Shown here piece after piece: positions 45,545 to 58,268 of a DNA stretch of 58,889 nt (position 1 is the stretch's first letter; every line of letters begins with the position of its first letter). A program made the translations under genes and the position numbers. This stretch comes from Pseudarthrobacter sulfonivorans (GTDB taxonomy: Bacteria > Actinomycetota > Actinomycetes > Actinomycetales > Micrococcaceae): the NCBI RefSeq assembly GCF_024391045.1, contig NZ_JANFCZ010000027.1:1-58889 (forward strand). Reading direction: 5' to 3'. The notes under the pieces are model-generated. The model had not been told where the DNA came from. It saw only the letters and a list, made by a program, of their open reading frames with translations, and searched no databases.

Positions 45545-46000
45545 GTGTCAAGAGCCCCCGAAAACCCTTCAGATCCGCTGCCCCAACCTGCTCCCGCCAG
45601 CATGGGCCGCCCGCGCGGAATCCTGGTGATCGCGCTGATTGTAGCCGCCGAGGCCACAGCCCTATTGGTTGCAGCGGGCTGGTATGCGTACGAACTTGTG
45701 ACCGGTGCGCCCGTGCTTTCGTTTTGGGGCGCTGTTTTCACCTTGGGCCTGTTGCTGGCCTTCTCAGCCTGGCTCTATTCGGTGGGACACTTCCTTTTCC
45801 GGGGACGACGGTGGACGAGGGCTGCAGCCCTCGTGGCTCAGCTGTTTGTCCTGACCATCGGCTTCCCCACGCTTACAGCGGGTGTCGTGGTGGCCGGACT
45901 GGCCCTGGTGCTGCCGGCGCTGACGGCCGCAGTACTTTTGTTCGACAAGCGCGTCATCAGCTTCGCCTCCCGGACCGGCGGGATGCCTCCGGCGCTGTAA
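45545..46000 (+). CDS. Small integral membrane protein, unknown function
   Basis: A 151-aa protein with four hydrophobic segments: GILVIALIVAAEATALLVAAG, LSFWGAVFTLGLLLAFSAWL, AALVAQLFVLTIGFPTL and VVVAGLALVLPALTAAVLLF. The N-terminus is Pro-rich and cytoplasmic. A long open frame extends upstream to 45425, but the leaderless GTG at 45545 fits better. I recognise no named family. The last 44 bases overlap the 3' end of the FHA-FtsK gene on the other strand. Confidence 0.65.
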   Translation: MSRAPENPSDPLPQPAPASMGRPRGILVIALIVAAEATALLVAAGWYAYELVTGAPVLSFWGAVFTLGLLLAFSAWLYSVGHFLFRGRRWTRAAALVAQLFVLTIGFPTLTAGVVVAGLALVLPALTAAVLLFDKRVISFASRTGGMPPAL

Positions 46001-49000
46001 GGCCGGGTGAATCTTCTTCGTCAGGCGGCACCCAGCCCAGCTGGACAGGCATGGCGTGCCCGTTCTGGATGACGACACAGCGGCCCGGTGGAGGGTTCGA
46101 TTGCACCTCAAACCGCACCCCGAAAAGATCCCCGTCTAAAAAGCTCCTGGGCGCGATCAATACACCGGTGCCCAGATTGCGCGCCTGAAACGCGAGCGGT
46201 ACCCGCTGTGCCAGTGACGGATTGAAGCCGGCCGTGATAATCACAGCGATTCCGAGGGCGTGGATCTCGGCGAGCTGACGGTTCACGTCGAAAGGCAATA
46301 GGTCTGCATCGTCCACCAGGGCCACGGATCGCTTGTCCAGGACGCCGGCAGATGCCTGGTTCAGGACCTCGGCCCAGTAGGCCGTTGGCTCGCTTCCCGG
46401 GTCAGGCCGAAGCCAGGGGCTTGCATCCGGGTTGATATGCGGCAAGAGTCGGAGAAGCGAGGACTTCCCCGATGACGGGCCGCCCAGCACAGCGAGGACT
46501 CCGCCTGGTGGCACCCGGATGGAGACCGTTTCGAGTTCGTCGCCGCCAACGCCGATCCGGAGCAGGCCGGGGGTTTGCCGGGCCCTGGCGGTTGCCTCAT
46601 CCGGTGTGTCGGCGGGTGTCCCGTTCAAGGTCAGTGGCTGAGACTTGGCGAGAAGGTGGGCTGCGGGAAGCATGACTGGCAGTGGCTCAACCCGGAACGG
46701 CCGGATGGTCGCGGGAGTTGTCAGCGTATGGCCGGATGACACCTCGCCCGAGTCCGGACCGGCTGAGTCCGGACCGGCCGAGTAGAACTGGCAAACAGCC
46801 GTGGTCCCGCCGGACAGTGCGCCCGTGGCGACGCCCCGGCCGGTCACCGGTGCGGTTGTGGGCAGGTTCGGCCACGCAATCCTGTTCTCTTCGGTTGAAC
46901 CGGTGGGGAAATACACGCGGTTCGGAATGGCGGCGAAGAACCTCGAGGTGACGAGTTCCCGCTGGCCGGAGATGATCACGCTGATCCTGGCTTTGGCGCC
47001 GTCACGGATCAAATCGTGGACCAGGTCCTCCGCCCAGGCGAGCGGCCCGGAGCGAAAAGCCGACGTCCAGGAACCCCAGCCGGCGATCACCAGCGCGAGT
47101 GGAGTGACATCGATGAGCGGACCGGCCAGGCGGCGCGATTGCTCTTGTGCGAGGCGCTCCAGAACGCGAACGGCACGGCGAATCTCGTGCAGCCCGGCCC
47201 TGGCGCCCACCCGGCCGTGCGTGTCCAGCGACGCGAACGAGCCGTCCGGATCCAGGATGTACAAGTGCGATTCGTGCCTGTGTGAGGCGAGGCGAAGCAC
47301 CGCGAGCCTGGTGGCGTCAGCTACACCTGCTTCGGGTCCGCCCACAAACCCCATGTGTCCGTGTCTCCCCGGTTCCCAGATGAGCGGTGCCGTCCGCTGT
47401 TCCGACGGCAGGTCCATGACTCCGAGCCTGACGGTCCAGTGGTGATCTGCGGGCGCTTCAGAGTCGCGCTCCATTAAGTGCTGGGCAGGTTCCGCATCAT
47501 CATTTGTGCTGCCGGTTGCATTGCCGGGGCAACGGACTGCCTCGGCGGGTGGTTCTGTCAGGACACGGGGGAGCGAGGGAGCTACCGGCTTCCTGACGGG
47601 GGCGCCGTTCATCGCCTCCCACAGTTTGGCCAGGGAAGCGATCAGCGGTGTGGTTGCCTGGGCGGGTGTCGGACTTGCGGCTGCGGCGTCGGGTTCACCG
47701 CCGGCCGGCGGGTCGTGGATGTAGTCCGTGGCGAGGTGGACCGAGAGCCTGGTCGGTTCGGACGCCTCATCCCCGGCGGTCAGGGAGGCGGCCTGGAATT
47801 CCACCGGGGATTGAGTGCCACGCACAAGGTAGGCGCGGCCCGGTGTGTCAATGCTGATGCCGGCGGCGGCTGTCGAATTGATGATGTCGAGTGATTCCAT
47901 TTCGGATTGGACCCGCAAGCAGATGCTTGTGGTCACGTTTGCGCGGATGTCTGCGGTCAGCGCGCCTTGGGGCCTTTGTGTGGCCATGATGAGGTGTATC
48001 CCGAGTGAACGGCCGATGGCGGCGATCCTCATGAGTTCGCGGAGCGACTCCGGGGCGTCTTCTACGAGCATGCGGAATTCGTCGATGATAATCACAAGAT
48101 GCGGGAGCGGCGACGTGAGGCCCGCCGCAGTCGCGCGGTAGGCCGTCAGGTCGGGTGCCTCCACGGAGGCCATGATTTCTTCCCGGAATCGGATTTCTGC
48201 CCGCAGCGACTGCAAATGCCGTTCCAATTCGTGGCTGCTGAGATCGGTGAGCATCCCGGCACAGTGGGGAAGCCGGGTCAGCGGCCCCAGACCCGAACCC
48301 CCTTTGAAGTCCACAAAGAGAAAGCTGATGCGGTCCGGTGGGTAGCTGGTAGCTAATGCAATGGTCAGGGTACGGAGGAGTTCAGACTTTCCCGAGCCCG
48401 TAGTCCCGGCAATCAAGAGATGCGGCCCGTCGGACTGAAGGTCCAGTGTCTGCACGGTCTCCGCATTTAGCCCAACGGGAACGGCCAGTCCGGGCTTGCT
48501 CGTGTTTGTGGCCCACTGTCTGGCTATGTCCGGGGCGGAAGCCGGGAGAAGGTCCACAAGCTGGCAGATGGGTGGGACGTTTCCGCAGGTAGTACCAGGC
48601 TCGGAGGTATCCCCGGCCAAGCGGCGACAAAACTCTTCAAAGACCTCGGCGGGCGCCAGATCCGGCTGGAAACGGATGGTCTCCGTTCCGGTCCTGAGCA
48701 CGGAGGTGCGTTCCTCGAGTTCGATGTCGGCGGGGAGAGCGGTTTGGCTATCGCCGGGGAAGTTGATGGTCTGCCACCCGTGTTCGCGGGCCTCTTCAAT
48801 GATTGCCGGCGCGTTCTCTGCGTCGTCGAGAAGGATCAGGACGCCGTGTCCATGCGAGGGGGTGATGCCGTGCTCCACCAGGGTGTGGGCAGTGGCGGCA
48901 TGGCCGGACAGGGTGACACCCGGAAGGAAGCGGGCTGCGAGGGGCAGTTGACCATTCTTTCCGTGGACTACCACATGGGTTTCCCGGCCCAGCGGGTAGC

Positions 49001-50114
49001 CGGCGAGTTGCATCAGCAGCGACCGCACCAGCCCCTCCGCCAGATCCCGCGGTCCACTGATGATGGTGAGAGGACGTGCGGGGTCGAGAGTGACCGGCAG
49101 GATTCCGCCTGATGGGACGGGCCGGCCCGGAGCGGGCGGATCGAACCTGAGATTCGCTGGCTGAGCGCCTTGCCCCAGCCGGAGCCAGATGCCGGTGTCC
49201 GCGTCGGGGGAGACCCGGTTCCTGTCGGATGCATCGCCGAGAGTGAGGGCAGACAGCGGTGGCGCGGCCCGCCGTCGTCGTTCCTGATCTGTGGCGACAG
49301 CGGCACTTAAGGCTGCAGCCAGCTCCTTACGTTGCCTGCGCCCGCCGATCGCAGGAACGAGGATGGAGATTGCCGAGACGGCGGTGAAGGCCAGAAACAT
49401 CCACATCCCCGTGATGACGGCAAGACCCACCCCTATGATCAATGGGAGAACAGCGGCCAGGAGGAGTGCTGTCCGGTTCGAGGGATAATCGTGCCGCCTG
49501 ATAACCAACGGCTCGTGGACATTAAGACCCGCAAGGTCGAGTTGACCGGGCGGCTGGTTGAGGAAGGCCAATGACATGGTCGAGTTGCCGCACGCGATGG
49601 TGGAGGCGGTGGTGACCACGGCGTTCCTCTGGCGCTCGCCGTCCACCTCGGTGCCGTTGGAGCTGGCCAGGTCCTCAATCATGATGGCGGTCTCGGTTAC
49701 AACCAGGCGAGCGTGGACCCGGGACAGATCGGCGTCAGGGATGATGATGTCAGCATTGCTGCGGCCGATCGTGTACGTGCCCCGTCGGAGAGGGACCACC
49801 AGGCCAGCACCCGCGCCGCTGTGCACCGCTAGCGCCAGGGAAGCGGGTGGTTCCGGCGTGCGCTGCCTGGATCTGCGGTCAGCGATCCTCGCCGCATCGA
49901 CGAGAGTGGCACCATTGATCAGGGGCGGCTGTCCGAGCGTGAGTGAAGTCAGGTCCTGTCCGTCGATAGACACGTTACCGGTGCCAAACCTGGCCGCCAG
50001 CTCCGCCTGAAGGGCCGCACCCCCTGTGCCTTTTGGACCCTCGATGGTCAGCTCAACGGGTGGTTCCCTCAGGGATGCGCACGGGCTCCGAACGAGCGTG
50101 CAGTGCAACGGCAT
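45957..50114 (-). CDS. FHA-FtsK/SpoIIIE (EccC/EssC-like) ATPase
   Basis: A 1385-aa membrane ATPase. Residues about 97-185 form an FHA domain with the phosphothreonine-binding set Arg117, Ser131, His134 and Asn153. Two membrane helices (about 216-235 and 239-256) follow. The first FtsK domain has an intact Walker A with Lys576 (AGTTGSGKSELL) and Walker B LVIIIDEFRMLVED. The middle domain (about 925-1000) reads FVGGPEAGVADATRL, lacking the P-loop lysine. The last domain is intact around Lys1217 (GGPSSGKSSLL). This is the layout of type VII secretion motors such as EccC/EssC, yet no WXG100 or other ESX gene lies here. Start: AAGGA ten bases before the ATG. Confidence 0.9.
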   Translation of the reverse strand: MPLHCTLVRSPCASLREPPVELTIEGPKGTGGAALQAELAARFGTGNVSIDGQDLTSLTLGQPPLINGATLVDAARIADRRSRQRTPEPPASLALAVHSGAGAGLVVPLRRGTYTIGRSNADIIIPDADLSRVHARLVVTETAIMIEDLASSNGTEVDGERQRNAVVTTASTIACGNSTMSLAFLNQPPGQLDLAGLNVHEPLVIRRHDYPSNRTALLLAAVLPLIIGVGLAVITGMWMFLAFTAVSAISILVPAIGGRRQRKELAAALSAAVATDQERRRRAAPPLSALTLGDASDRNRVSPDADTGIWLRLGQGAQPANLRFDPPAPGRPVPSGGILPVTLDPARPLTIISGPRDLAEGLVRSLLMQLAGYPLGRETHVVVHGKNGQLPLAARFLPGVTLSGHAATAHTLVEHGITPSHGHGVLILLDDAENAPAIIEEAREHGWQTINFPGDSQTALPADIELEERTSVLRTGTETIRFQPDLAPAEVFEEFCRRLAGDTSEPGTTCGNVPPICQLVDLLPASAPDIARQWATNTSKPGLAVPVGLNAETVQTLDLQSDGPHLLIAGTTGSGKSELLRTLTIALATSYPPDRISFLFVDFKGGSGLGPLTRLPHCAGMLTDLSSHELERHLQSLRAEIRFREEIMASVEAPDLTAYRATAAGLTSPLPHLVIIIDEFRMLVEDAPESLRELMRIAAIGRSLGIHLIMATQRPQGALTADIRANVTTSICLRVQSEMESLDIINSTAAAGISIDTPGRAYLVRGTQSPVEFQAASLTAGDEASEPTRLSVHLATDYIHDPPAGGEPDAAAASPTPAQATTPLIASLAKLWEAMNGAPVRKPVAPSLPRVLTEPPAEAVRCPGNATGSTNDDAEPAQHLMERDSEAPADHHWTVRLGVMDLPSEQRTAPLIWEPGRHGHMGFVGGPEAGVADATRLAVLRLASHRHESHLYILDPDGSFASLDTHGRVGARAGLHEIRRAVRVLERLAQEQSRRLAGPLIDVTPLALVIAGWGSWTSAFRSGPLAWAEDLVHDLIRDGAKARISVIISGQRELVTSRFFAAIPNRVYFPTGSTEENRIAWPNLPTTAPVTGRGVATGALSGGTTAVCQFYSAGPDSAGPDSGEVSSGHTLTTPATIRPFRVEPLPVMLPAAHLLAKSQPLTLNGTPADTPDEATARARQTPGLLRIGVGGDELETVSIRVPPGGVLAVLGGPSSGKSSLLRLLPHINPDASPWLRPDPGSEPTAYWAEVLNQASAGVLDKRSVALVDDADLLPFDVNRQLAEIHALGIAVIITAGFNPSLAQRVPLAFQARNLGTGVLIAPRSFLDGDLFGVRFEVQSNPPPGRCVVIQNGHAMPVQLGWVPPDEEDSPGLTAPEASRRSGRRS

Positions 50115-50311
50115 GATGTAGAAGTCCTTACATTTGGCTTCCTTTCAAGCTAGCCACCACGCGGCCTGGTGTCGCGGTGTCGACGGCCCTATGTGGATAA
50201 GGGGAGGAGCCAATTTGGCGGAGCCTGTCCTTCGTCGGCACGCCTCGGTTAGGATCAGTGGCACAACGCCTCGGACCTCAGCAGAGCCGCCCCGGCAGAA
50301 GGAGCGATCCC

Positions 50312-50902
50312 GTGATTTCAGTGGAAGCAAGCGCCGATGTTTCAGCCGGCTCCGAGGTCGGACACGGCTCGAGAATCTGGCATCTGGCGCAGGTCCGCGA
50401 GGGTGCCGTGCTGGGGGAGAACTGCGTTATTGGCCGCGGCGCGTACATTGGTCCCGGCGTGCAGTTGGGAAACAACTGCAAGGTGCAGAACTATGCCCTG
50501 GTTTACGAGCCGGCGGTCCTGGGCGACGGTGTTTTCATCGGGCCCGCTGCGGTGCTGACGAATGACGTGTTTCCCCGGGCGATCAATGCTGACGGGTCGC
50601 TCAAGACGGAAGACGACTGGGACAAAGTGGGTGTCAGGATCAAGGAAGGCGCCGCCATCGGGGCGCGCGCTGTGTGCATAGCGCCGGTGACTATCGGCTC
50701 CTGGGCAACGGTAGCCGCGGGTGCCGTGGTGACGCGTGACGTGCCCGATTTCGCCCTGGTGGCCGGTGTTCCCGCCAAACGCATCGGCTGGGTGGGAAAA
50801 GCAGGCCTGCCGCTGCAGGAAGACAACGGAGGATGGGTGTGCCCGCAGACCGGTAGCCGCTATGAGGCGCACGACGGCGGGCTGCGCGAGGTGGGGGATT
50901 AG
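50312..50902 (+). CDS. Left-handed beta-helix acyltransferase (WbpD/WlbB-like)
   Basis: A 196-aa hexapeptide-repeat transferase: repeated V-G-x-G strands from IWHLAQVREGAVLGENCVIG through GVFIGPAAVLTNDVFPRA to GARAVCIAPVTIGSWATVAAGAVVTRDVPD. The domain tail VAGVPAKRIGWVG and WVCPQTGSRYE resembles WbpD-type enzymes, which acetylate amino sugars for surface polysaccharide. AAGGAG lies seven bases before GTG 50312. It precedes the glf operon by 131 bases, consistent with glycan synthesis. The acceptor sugar is inferred only from resemblance. Confidence 0.82.
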   Translation: MISVEASADVSAGSEVGHGSRIWHLAQVREGAVLGENCVIGRGAYIGPGVQLGNNCKVQNYALVYEPAVLGDGVFIGPAAVLTNDVFPRAINADGSLKTEDDWDKVGVRIKEGAAIGARAVCIAPVTIGSWATVAAGAVVTRDVPDFALVAGVPAKRIGWVGKAGLPLQEDNGGWVCPQTGSRYEAHDGGLREVGD

Positions 50903-50952
50903 CTGCAGTTCGGTACCTGTTGGATGAGGGAGCAGGCTGCCGCGATTAGTAG

Positions 50953-54209
<3,257 letters not shown>

Positions 54210-55079
54210 ATGGCGACCAGCACAGACGAATTGGTGAAGCCAGGTCAGGGACGTGGGCTACTGGACGTCTACAGTCACAGGTTCCTATTGAAACTTTTGG
54301 TCCGCAAAGAGATCAAAGTCCGCTACCGCGGATCTGTACTTGGACTGATGTGGTCCTACGTGAAACCGCTGATTCAGTTCCTTATTTACTTCATTGCCCT
54401 CGGCATTTTTCTAAACCTCGAACGCGGCACTCCGAACTACGCCATCTACTTGTTTGCTGGAATTGTCCTGGTGAACTTTTTTACTGAATCCCTGGCGAAT
54501 GCGACTCGTTCAATCGTCGATAACCGAGATCTTATAAGAAAGATCTATCTCCCCCGGGAGCTCTTCCCCGCAGCCACGGTATGGGTGTCCGCAGCACACT
54601 TCCTTCCGCAACTGCTGGTACTGGTTGTCGCCTGCCTGGTGGTTGGGTGGGCTCCCTCCATACTTCAATTGGCGGCCGTCGTACTAATCTTTTTGATGGT
54701 TGCGGTTCTCGCCACGGGGCTGGGCTTAATGTTCGGCGCGGTGAACGTCTACTTCCGCGACTCCGAGAACATTGTTGACATGATCATCATGGTCGTCACC
54801 TGGGCGTCGCCAGTTCTTTATGTTTGGTCTATGGTCGAACGAGTCATGGGGCCCTGGTTCTGGATCTACCAGCTGAATCCGATGACTGTGGCCGTAGAAG
54901 TATTCCACTGGACTTTCTGGGAACCGACTCTGAAGCCAGACCAGCCAGTGGGCGCGACCCTGCCGCCCGACTTCTTTGCCCTATGGTTACCGGTTGCGAT
55001 GCTAATCACTCTTGCAGTGCTGTTTGTAGGACAGCTAATGTTCCGACGGCTTGCCATCCATTTCGCCCAGGAGCTCTAG
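54210..55079 (+). CDS. wzm: Polysaccharide ABC exporter permease (Wzm-like)
   Basis: A 289-aa ABC-2-type permease with about six membrane helices, starting one base after the transferase stop. The N-terminal KLLVRKEIKVRYRGSVLGL then MWSYVKPLIQFLIYFIALG is the Wzm/RfbA-type entry. VNVYFRDSENIVDMIIMVVTW is a conserved cytoplasmic loop. It pairs with the ATPase one base downstream to flip finished lipid-linked glycan across the membrane, equivalent to Rv3783. Confidence 0.93.
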   Translation: MATSTDELVKPGQGRGLLDVYSHRFLLKLLVRKEIKVRYRGSVLGLMWSYVKPLIQFLIYFIALGIFLNLERGTPNYAIYLFAGIVLVNFFTESLANATRSIVDNRDLIRKIYLPRELFPAATVWVSAAHFLPQLLVLVVACLVVGWAPSILQLAAVVLIFLMVAVLATGLGLMFGAVNVYFRDSENIVDMIIMVVTWASPVLYVWSMVERVMGPWFWIYQLNPMTVAVEVFHWTFWEPTLKPDQPVGATLPPDFFALWLPVAMLITLAVLFVGQLMFRRLAIHFAQEL

Positions 55080-55080
55080 A

Positions 55081-55851
55081 ATGACATCGCATGGCCAGGT
55101 AGCAATCAGCTGCATCGGCATCCGCAAACAATTTGTCCTGCGCCATACTCGTTCCCTCAAGGAAGCCTTGGTGTGGCTGGTCAAAGGGCGCAAAGGGGAC
55201 TTGTCGAAGAAGTTCCTTGCCCTCAAAGATGTTTCCCTTGAAGTCAAACAAGGCGAGACAGTGGCACTCATGGGGCTCAACGGCTCGGGAAAATCGACAC
55301 TGCTGAAGCTAATCTCCGGAGTCCTGCAACCCGATGGCGGGACTGTCAGGACGCGCGGCCGAGTGGCTGGACTCATCGAAGTGGGCGCAGGGTTCCACCA
55401 TGACCTAAGCGGCCGGGACAACGTTTACCTCAATGGTGCCATCCTGGGGATGACAGAGAAACAGATTGATGAAATGTTCGACTCTATTGTCGAATTTTCG
55501 GAAATTGGCGAGTTCATCGACACGGAAGTCAAGTTTTACTCCTCTGGCATGTATCTCCGCCTGGCGTTCTCCATCGCAGTACACACTGATCCGGAAGTGT
55601 TCTTGATCGACGAGATCCTTGCTGTGGGGGACGAGCCTTTTCAACGCAAGTGCATCGCGAAGATTAAGGAACTTTCGGAATTGGGGAAAACCCTTTTTGT
55701 CGTGAGCCATGATCTGGATCTGGTTGCAACTGTGTGTGAGCGTGGTGTGCTTCTCGAGCATGGCAACGTGGTCATGGACGGCGACGTGCACGATGTGGTT
55801 GCAGAGTTGCGGCGTCGTTCCGCGCACGCGGAATCTGAGGGGAGCCTGTGA
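55081..55851 (+). CDS. wzt: Polysaccharide ABC exporter ATPase (Wzt-like)
   Basis: A 256-aa ATPase. Walker A GLNGSGKS has Lys71, and the variant signature YSSGMYLRLAFS is typical of Wzt. Walker B is VFLIDEILAVGDEPFQRKC. It lacks the long C-terminal carbohydrate-binding domain of some Wzt proteins, so chain length is probably not sensed here. The start ATG 55081 directly follows the permease stop; an upstream start at 55051 would overlap the permease by 29 bases. It overlaps the next gene by four bases. Confidence 0.93.
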   Translation: MTSHGQVAISCIGIRKQFVLRHTRSLKEALVWLVKGRKGDLSKKFLALKDVSLEVKQGETVALMGLNGSGKSTLLKLISGVLQPDGGTVRTRGRVAGLIEVGAGFHHDLSGRDNVYLNGAILGMTEKQIDEMFDSIVEFSEIGEFIDTEVKFYSSGMYLRLAFSIAVHTDPEVFLIDEILAVGDEPFQRKCIAKIKELSELGKTLFVVSHDLDLVATVCERGVLLEHGNVVMDGDVHDVVAELRRRSAHAESEGSL

Positions 55852-58049
55852 TTCGGACCCGTCACCGCAACGATGTCATGTGGCTGACGGGGACAGTGGC
55901 CGCCGCCTTCCTTGGTTCGCTGATCCCGCTAATATCAAATAACCGATTTTACTATTATGACGATACCCAGGCTGGGGCTTTCGGCATTTGGTTCGAAATA
56001 GGCACGAAACTCAGTGCAGGGGAGTGGCCACTATTCAGTGATACCGCTTGGGGGGCTGGTAATTATGCTGCCGAGGGCCAGTGGGGGATCTGGAATCCGC
56101 TCATTCTTTTGCTCGGCTGGCTGGCAAGCCGATCGGCCAACATCGTGGTCTTTTCGACTATTCTTAAAATCGCTTTGCTCTGCATTCTTTCTGGCGGGAC
56201 CTTTCTGTTGGCGCGGAGCTACAATGCCCGGCCGGAGTGGGGGGCCATCGCTGGTGTTGCTGTCACCCTGACCGGATTTACGGTGTACATGGACGCGGCT
56301 TCCTGGGTCACTGGGCTCATGGTATTCAGTTTGCTGCCTCTCACTTGGTGGGGGCTGCGCCGGATGGCCTTTCAGGATGGCAACCCTTTCTTTGCACTAG
56401 TCCCTGCCTACGTGCTGATCACCATCGGTTATGTTCACGGGACCCTCATGCTTGTCGTAGTCGTTTTAGGTCTGTTGCTGGAGGCGTGGCTTAAACGCAG
56501 CCGAAGGAGCGCCCTCCGCCTGCTTTTGGCCGGTTTTGTTTCCGGGCTCATCGCCATGGCGGTATACCTTCCTGGCGTTCTCACGGCCCCCGTCACGGCA
56601 CGCACCGGTGGAATCGCAAACAGCGGCTTCCTAACGACCGACCTCACCGGACTTTTTACGGCCTGGGTACCGGGCAGCCTGCCCCAGGTCACCGGCTGGT
56701 GGGGCGGATTTGCAACCGTGCCCCTGTTGTATGTCGCGTGGTTTCTCCCCCTAATTGCCGTAGTCGACTACTCGAAGGTCAAAGCAGCGAGCAGGGAGAT
56801 GTCAGCGCTGTGGTTTGTGGGAGTGGTTTCTCTAGCCCTGACCCTGGCCCCAAGCGACTTGGGGCCTCTTCGCTTCCCGATCCGGATCATGCCGTATGTT
56901 TCATTGGCGGTCCTGCTGACTTTTTCGGTGATGATTTCCCGGTTCAGGGTTCATGTCCTGAGTCGAGGGCGAAAAGTGGTCACAGCTGGGATTGTTACGT
57001 CCGGCCTGTACCTGGCTTGGAGCCAGTACCCGTCGTTCCGAACGGCGGCCTTTTTCGGGCTCCTGGCGGCTGGAGGCATCGTGTGCCTTCTAGCCATCCT
57101 CTACTATCCCCCCCGTTGGTCGCGCTTTAGGGGACCCGTGGTCGTGGCGGCAGGAGTGCTGCTCGTGAGTATGACGATCACTGCGGGGCAGCACATGGCC
57201 TTCAAAGCGTCCCCGCTGCCCGACTATCGGATGCCTGATACCCCGGAAAGTTACGCACGTCAGCTGCCGGGAGCACAAGGTGGCACGTTTATCGTGGGTG
57301 ATCCCACGAAGCTTGGCCCGGAGATCTGGAATGAGACGCTTGCATCGAATGCCTGGTACTTGAATTCTGCCGAAGTCCAGAACCTTTATTCGCCCATCAT
57401 GTTCGCCAGATACGCTGAGGATCTCTGCATCTCGAGCCATGGCTGGACCTGTGGGGCGGCAGCCACGAAGCTCTTCGAGACTGACCCTACGACCGGCAGG
57501 GTTCTGGCCGATCTTTTGTCGATCGACACAGTCCAGCTTCTGCGTGATCCGGACGCTCCGTCCTACGATTCCATTGACCGGAAACTTCCCGGTGGATGGC
57601 ACCAGGAGAGCAGGTCGGCTGACTCCGTAGTGTGGGTCCGCAACCAACCACTGCTGAACACCGGCCAACTGGTTTGGACGTCGGAGGGGACAACCCTTTC
57701 GCTGGTCTCGGAGAGCAATCAGGAGATTGTGATCAGGGTAGACCAGATGGGCGAGGCTCCGGCCAAGGCCGTGCTCAGTAGGCTGGCTTGGCCGGGATAC
57801 CACGCCGAAGGGGCGACTCTCGCGGCGCCGCTTCGGGGCTATCTTCTCGAAGTAGATATACCCGCCGATTCGGTCGGAAAAACGGTCACAGTGCGTTTCG
57901 AACCGCCGGGATGGCCGGCTGTTGTGAGCTCAGTCGTTCTTGCGGTCGGAGTGTCCTTCGCATGGGGCATCGCCGAACTAATCCCGTATCGGCGGCGCAA
58001 GGGCAACACACAGACGGATCGACTTAGACCCACAGCGCATACGCCTTGA
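55848..58049 (+). CDS. YfhO-like GT-C membrane protein
   Basis: A 733-aa polytopic protein with about 11-13 membrane helices in the first ~470 residues and an extracellular C-terminal part. The first extracellular loop holds YYYDDTQAGAFGIWFEIG followed by GEWPLFSDTAWGAGN, the acidic catalytic-loop pattern of GT-C lipid-linked transferases. The C-terminal SRLAWPGYHAEG is typical of YfhO-like proteins. By position it probably decorates the exported galactan with a side sugar; the donor is unknown. Base composition is more AT-rich than the core genes. The GTG start is coupled to wzt. Confidence 0.75.
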   Translation: MIRTRHRNDVMWLTGTVAAAFLGSLIPLISNNRFYYYDDTQAGAFGIWFEIGTKLSAGEWPLFSDTAWGAGNYAAEGQWGIWNPLILLLGWLASRSANIVVFSTILKIALLCILSGGTFLLARSYNARPEWGAIAGVAVTLTGFTVYMDAASWVTGLMVFSLLPLTWWGLRRMAFQDGNPFFALVPAYVLITIGYVHGTLMLVVVVLGLLLEAWLKRSRRSALRLLLAGFVSGLIAMAVYLPGVLTAPVTARTGGIANSGFLTTDLTGLFTAWVPGSLPQVTGWWGGFATVPLLYVAWFLPLIAVVDYSKVKAASREMSALWFVGVVSLALTLAPSDLGPLRFPIRIMPYVSLAVLLTFSVMISRFRVHVLSRGRKVVTAGIVTSGLYLAWSQYPSFRTAAFFGLLAAGGIVCLLAILYYPPRWSRFRGPVVVAAGVLLVSMTITAGQHMAFKASPLPDYRMPDTPESYARQLPGAQGGTFIVGDPTKLGPEIWNETLASNAWYLNSAEVQNLYSPIMFARYAEDLCISSHGWTCGAAATKLFETDPTTGRVLADLLSIDTVQLLRDPDAPSYDSIDRKLPGGWHQESRSADSVVWVRNQPLLNTGQLVWTSEGTTLSLVSESNQEIVIRVDQMGEAPAKAVLSRLAWPGYHAEGATLAAPLRGYLLEVDIPADSVGKTVTVRFEPPGWPAVVSSVVLAVGVSFAWGIAELIPYRRRKGNTQTDRLRPTAHTP

Positions 58050-58268
58050 GTGCTAGAGGTATTCAGCGGCCTATTACTGAAGGTGCGCGCAGTGTTCGAT
58101 AGAAGGCTGCTGGTCCCTTCGAAACCCTGGTGAGGTGTATCAATGGCCATGAGTTTTTGCCCACCATCGGCCAGCTAATGTGCCCGTCGGTGGCCTGTTA
58201 CACTGCCCGGGGATGGACAAGAGGTCTGCCCGCACTGGTTCGGCGGGCGTTGGCTGTCGTCGGTCTTC
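58050..58268. other. Intergenic region before the IS21 remnant
   Basis: I see no gene, tRNA or terminator here. A sequence beginning TGTTACACTGCCCGG at 58197 could be the decayed left end of the insertion element, since IS21 ends begin with TG. This is a guess. Confidence 0.35.
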
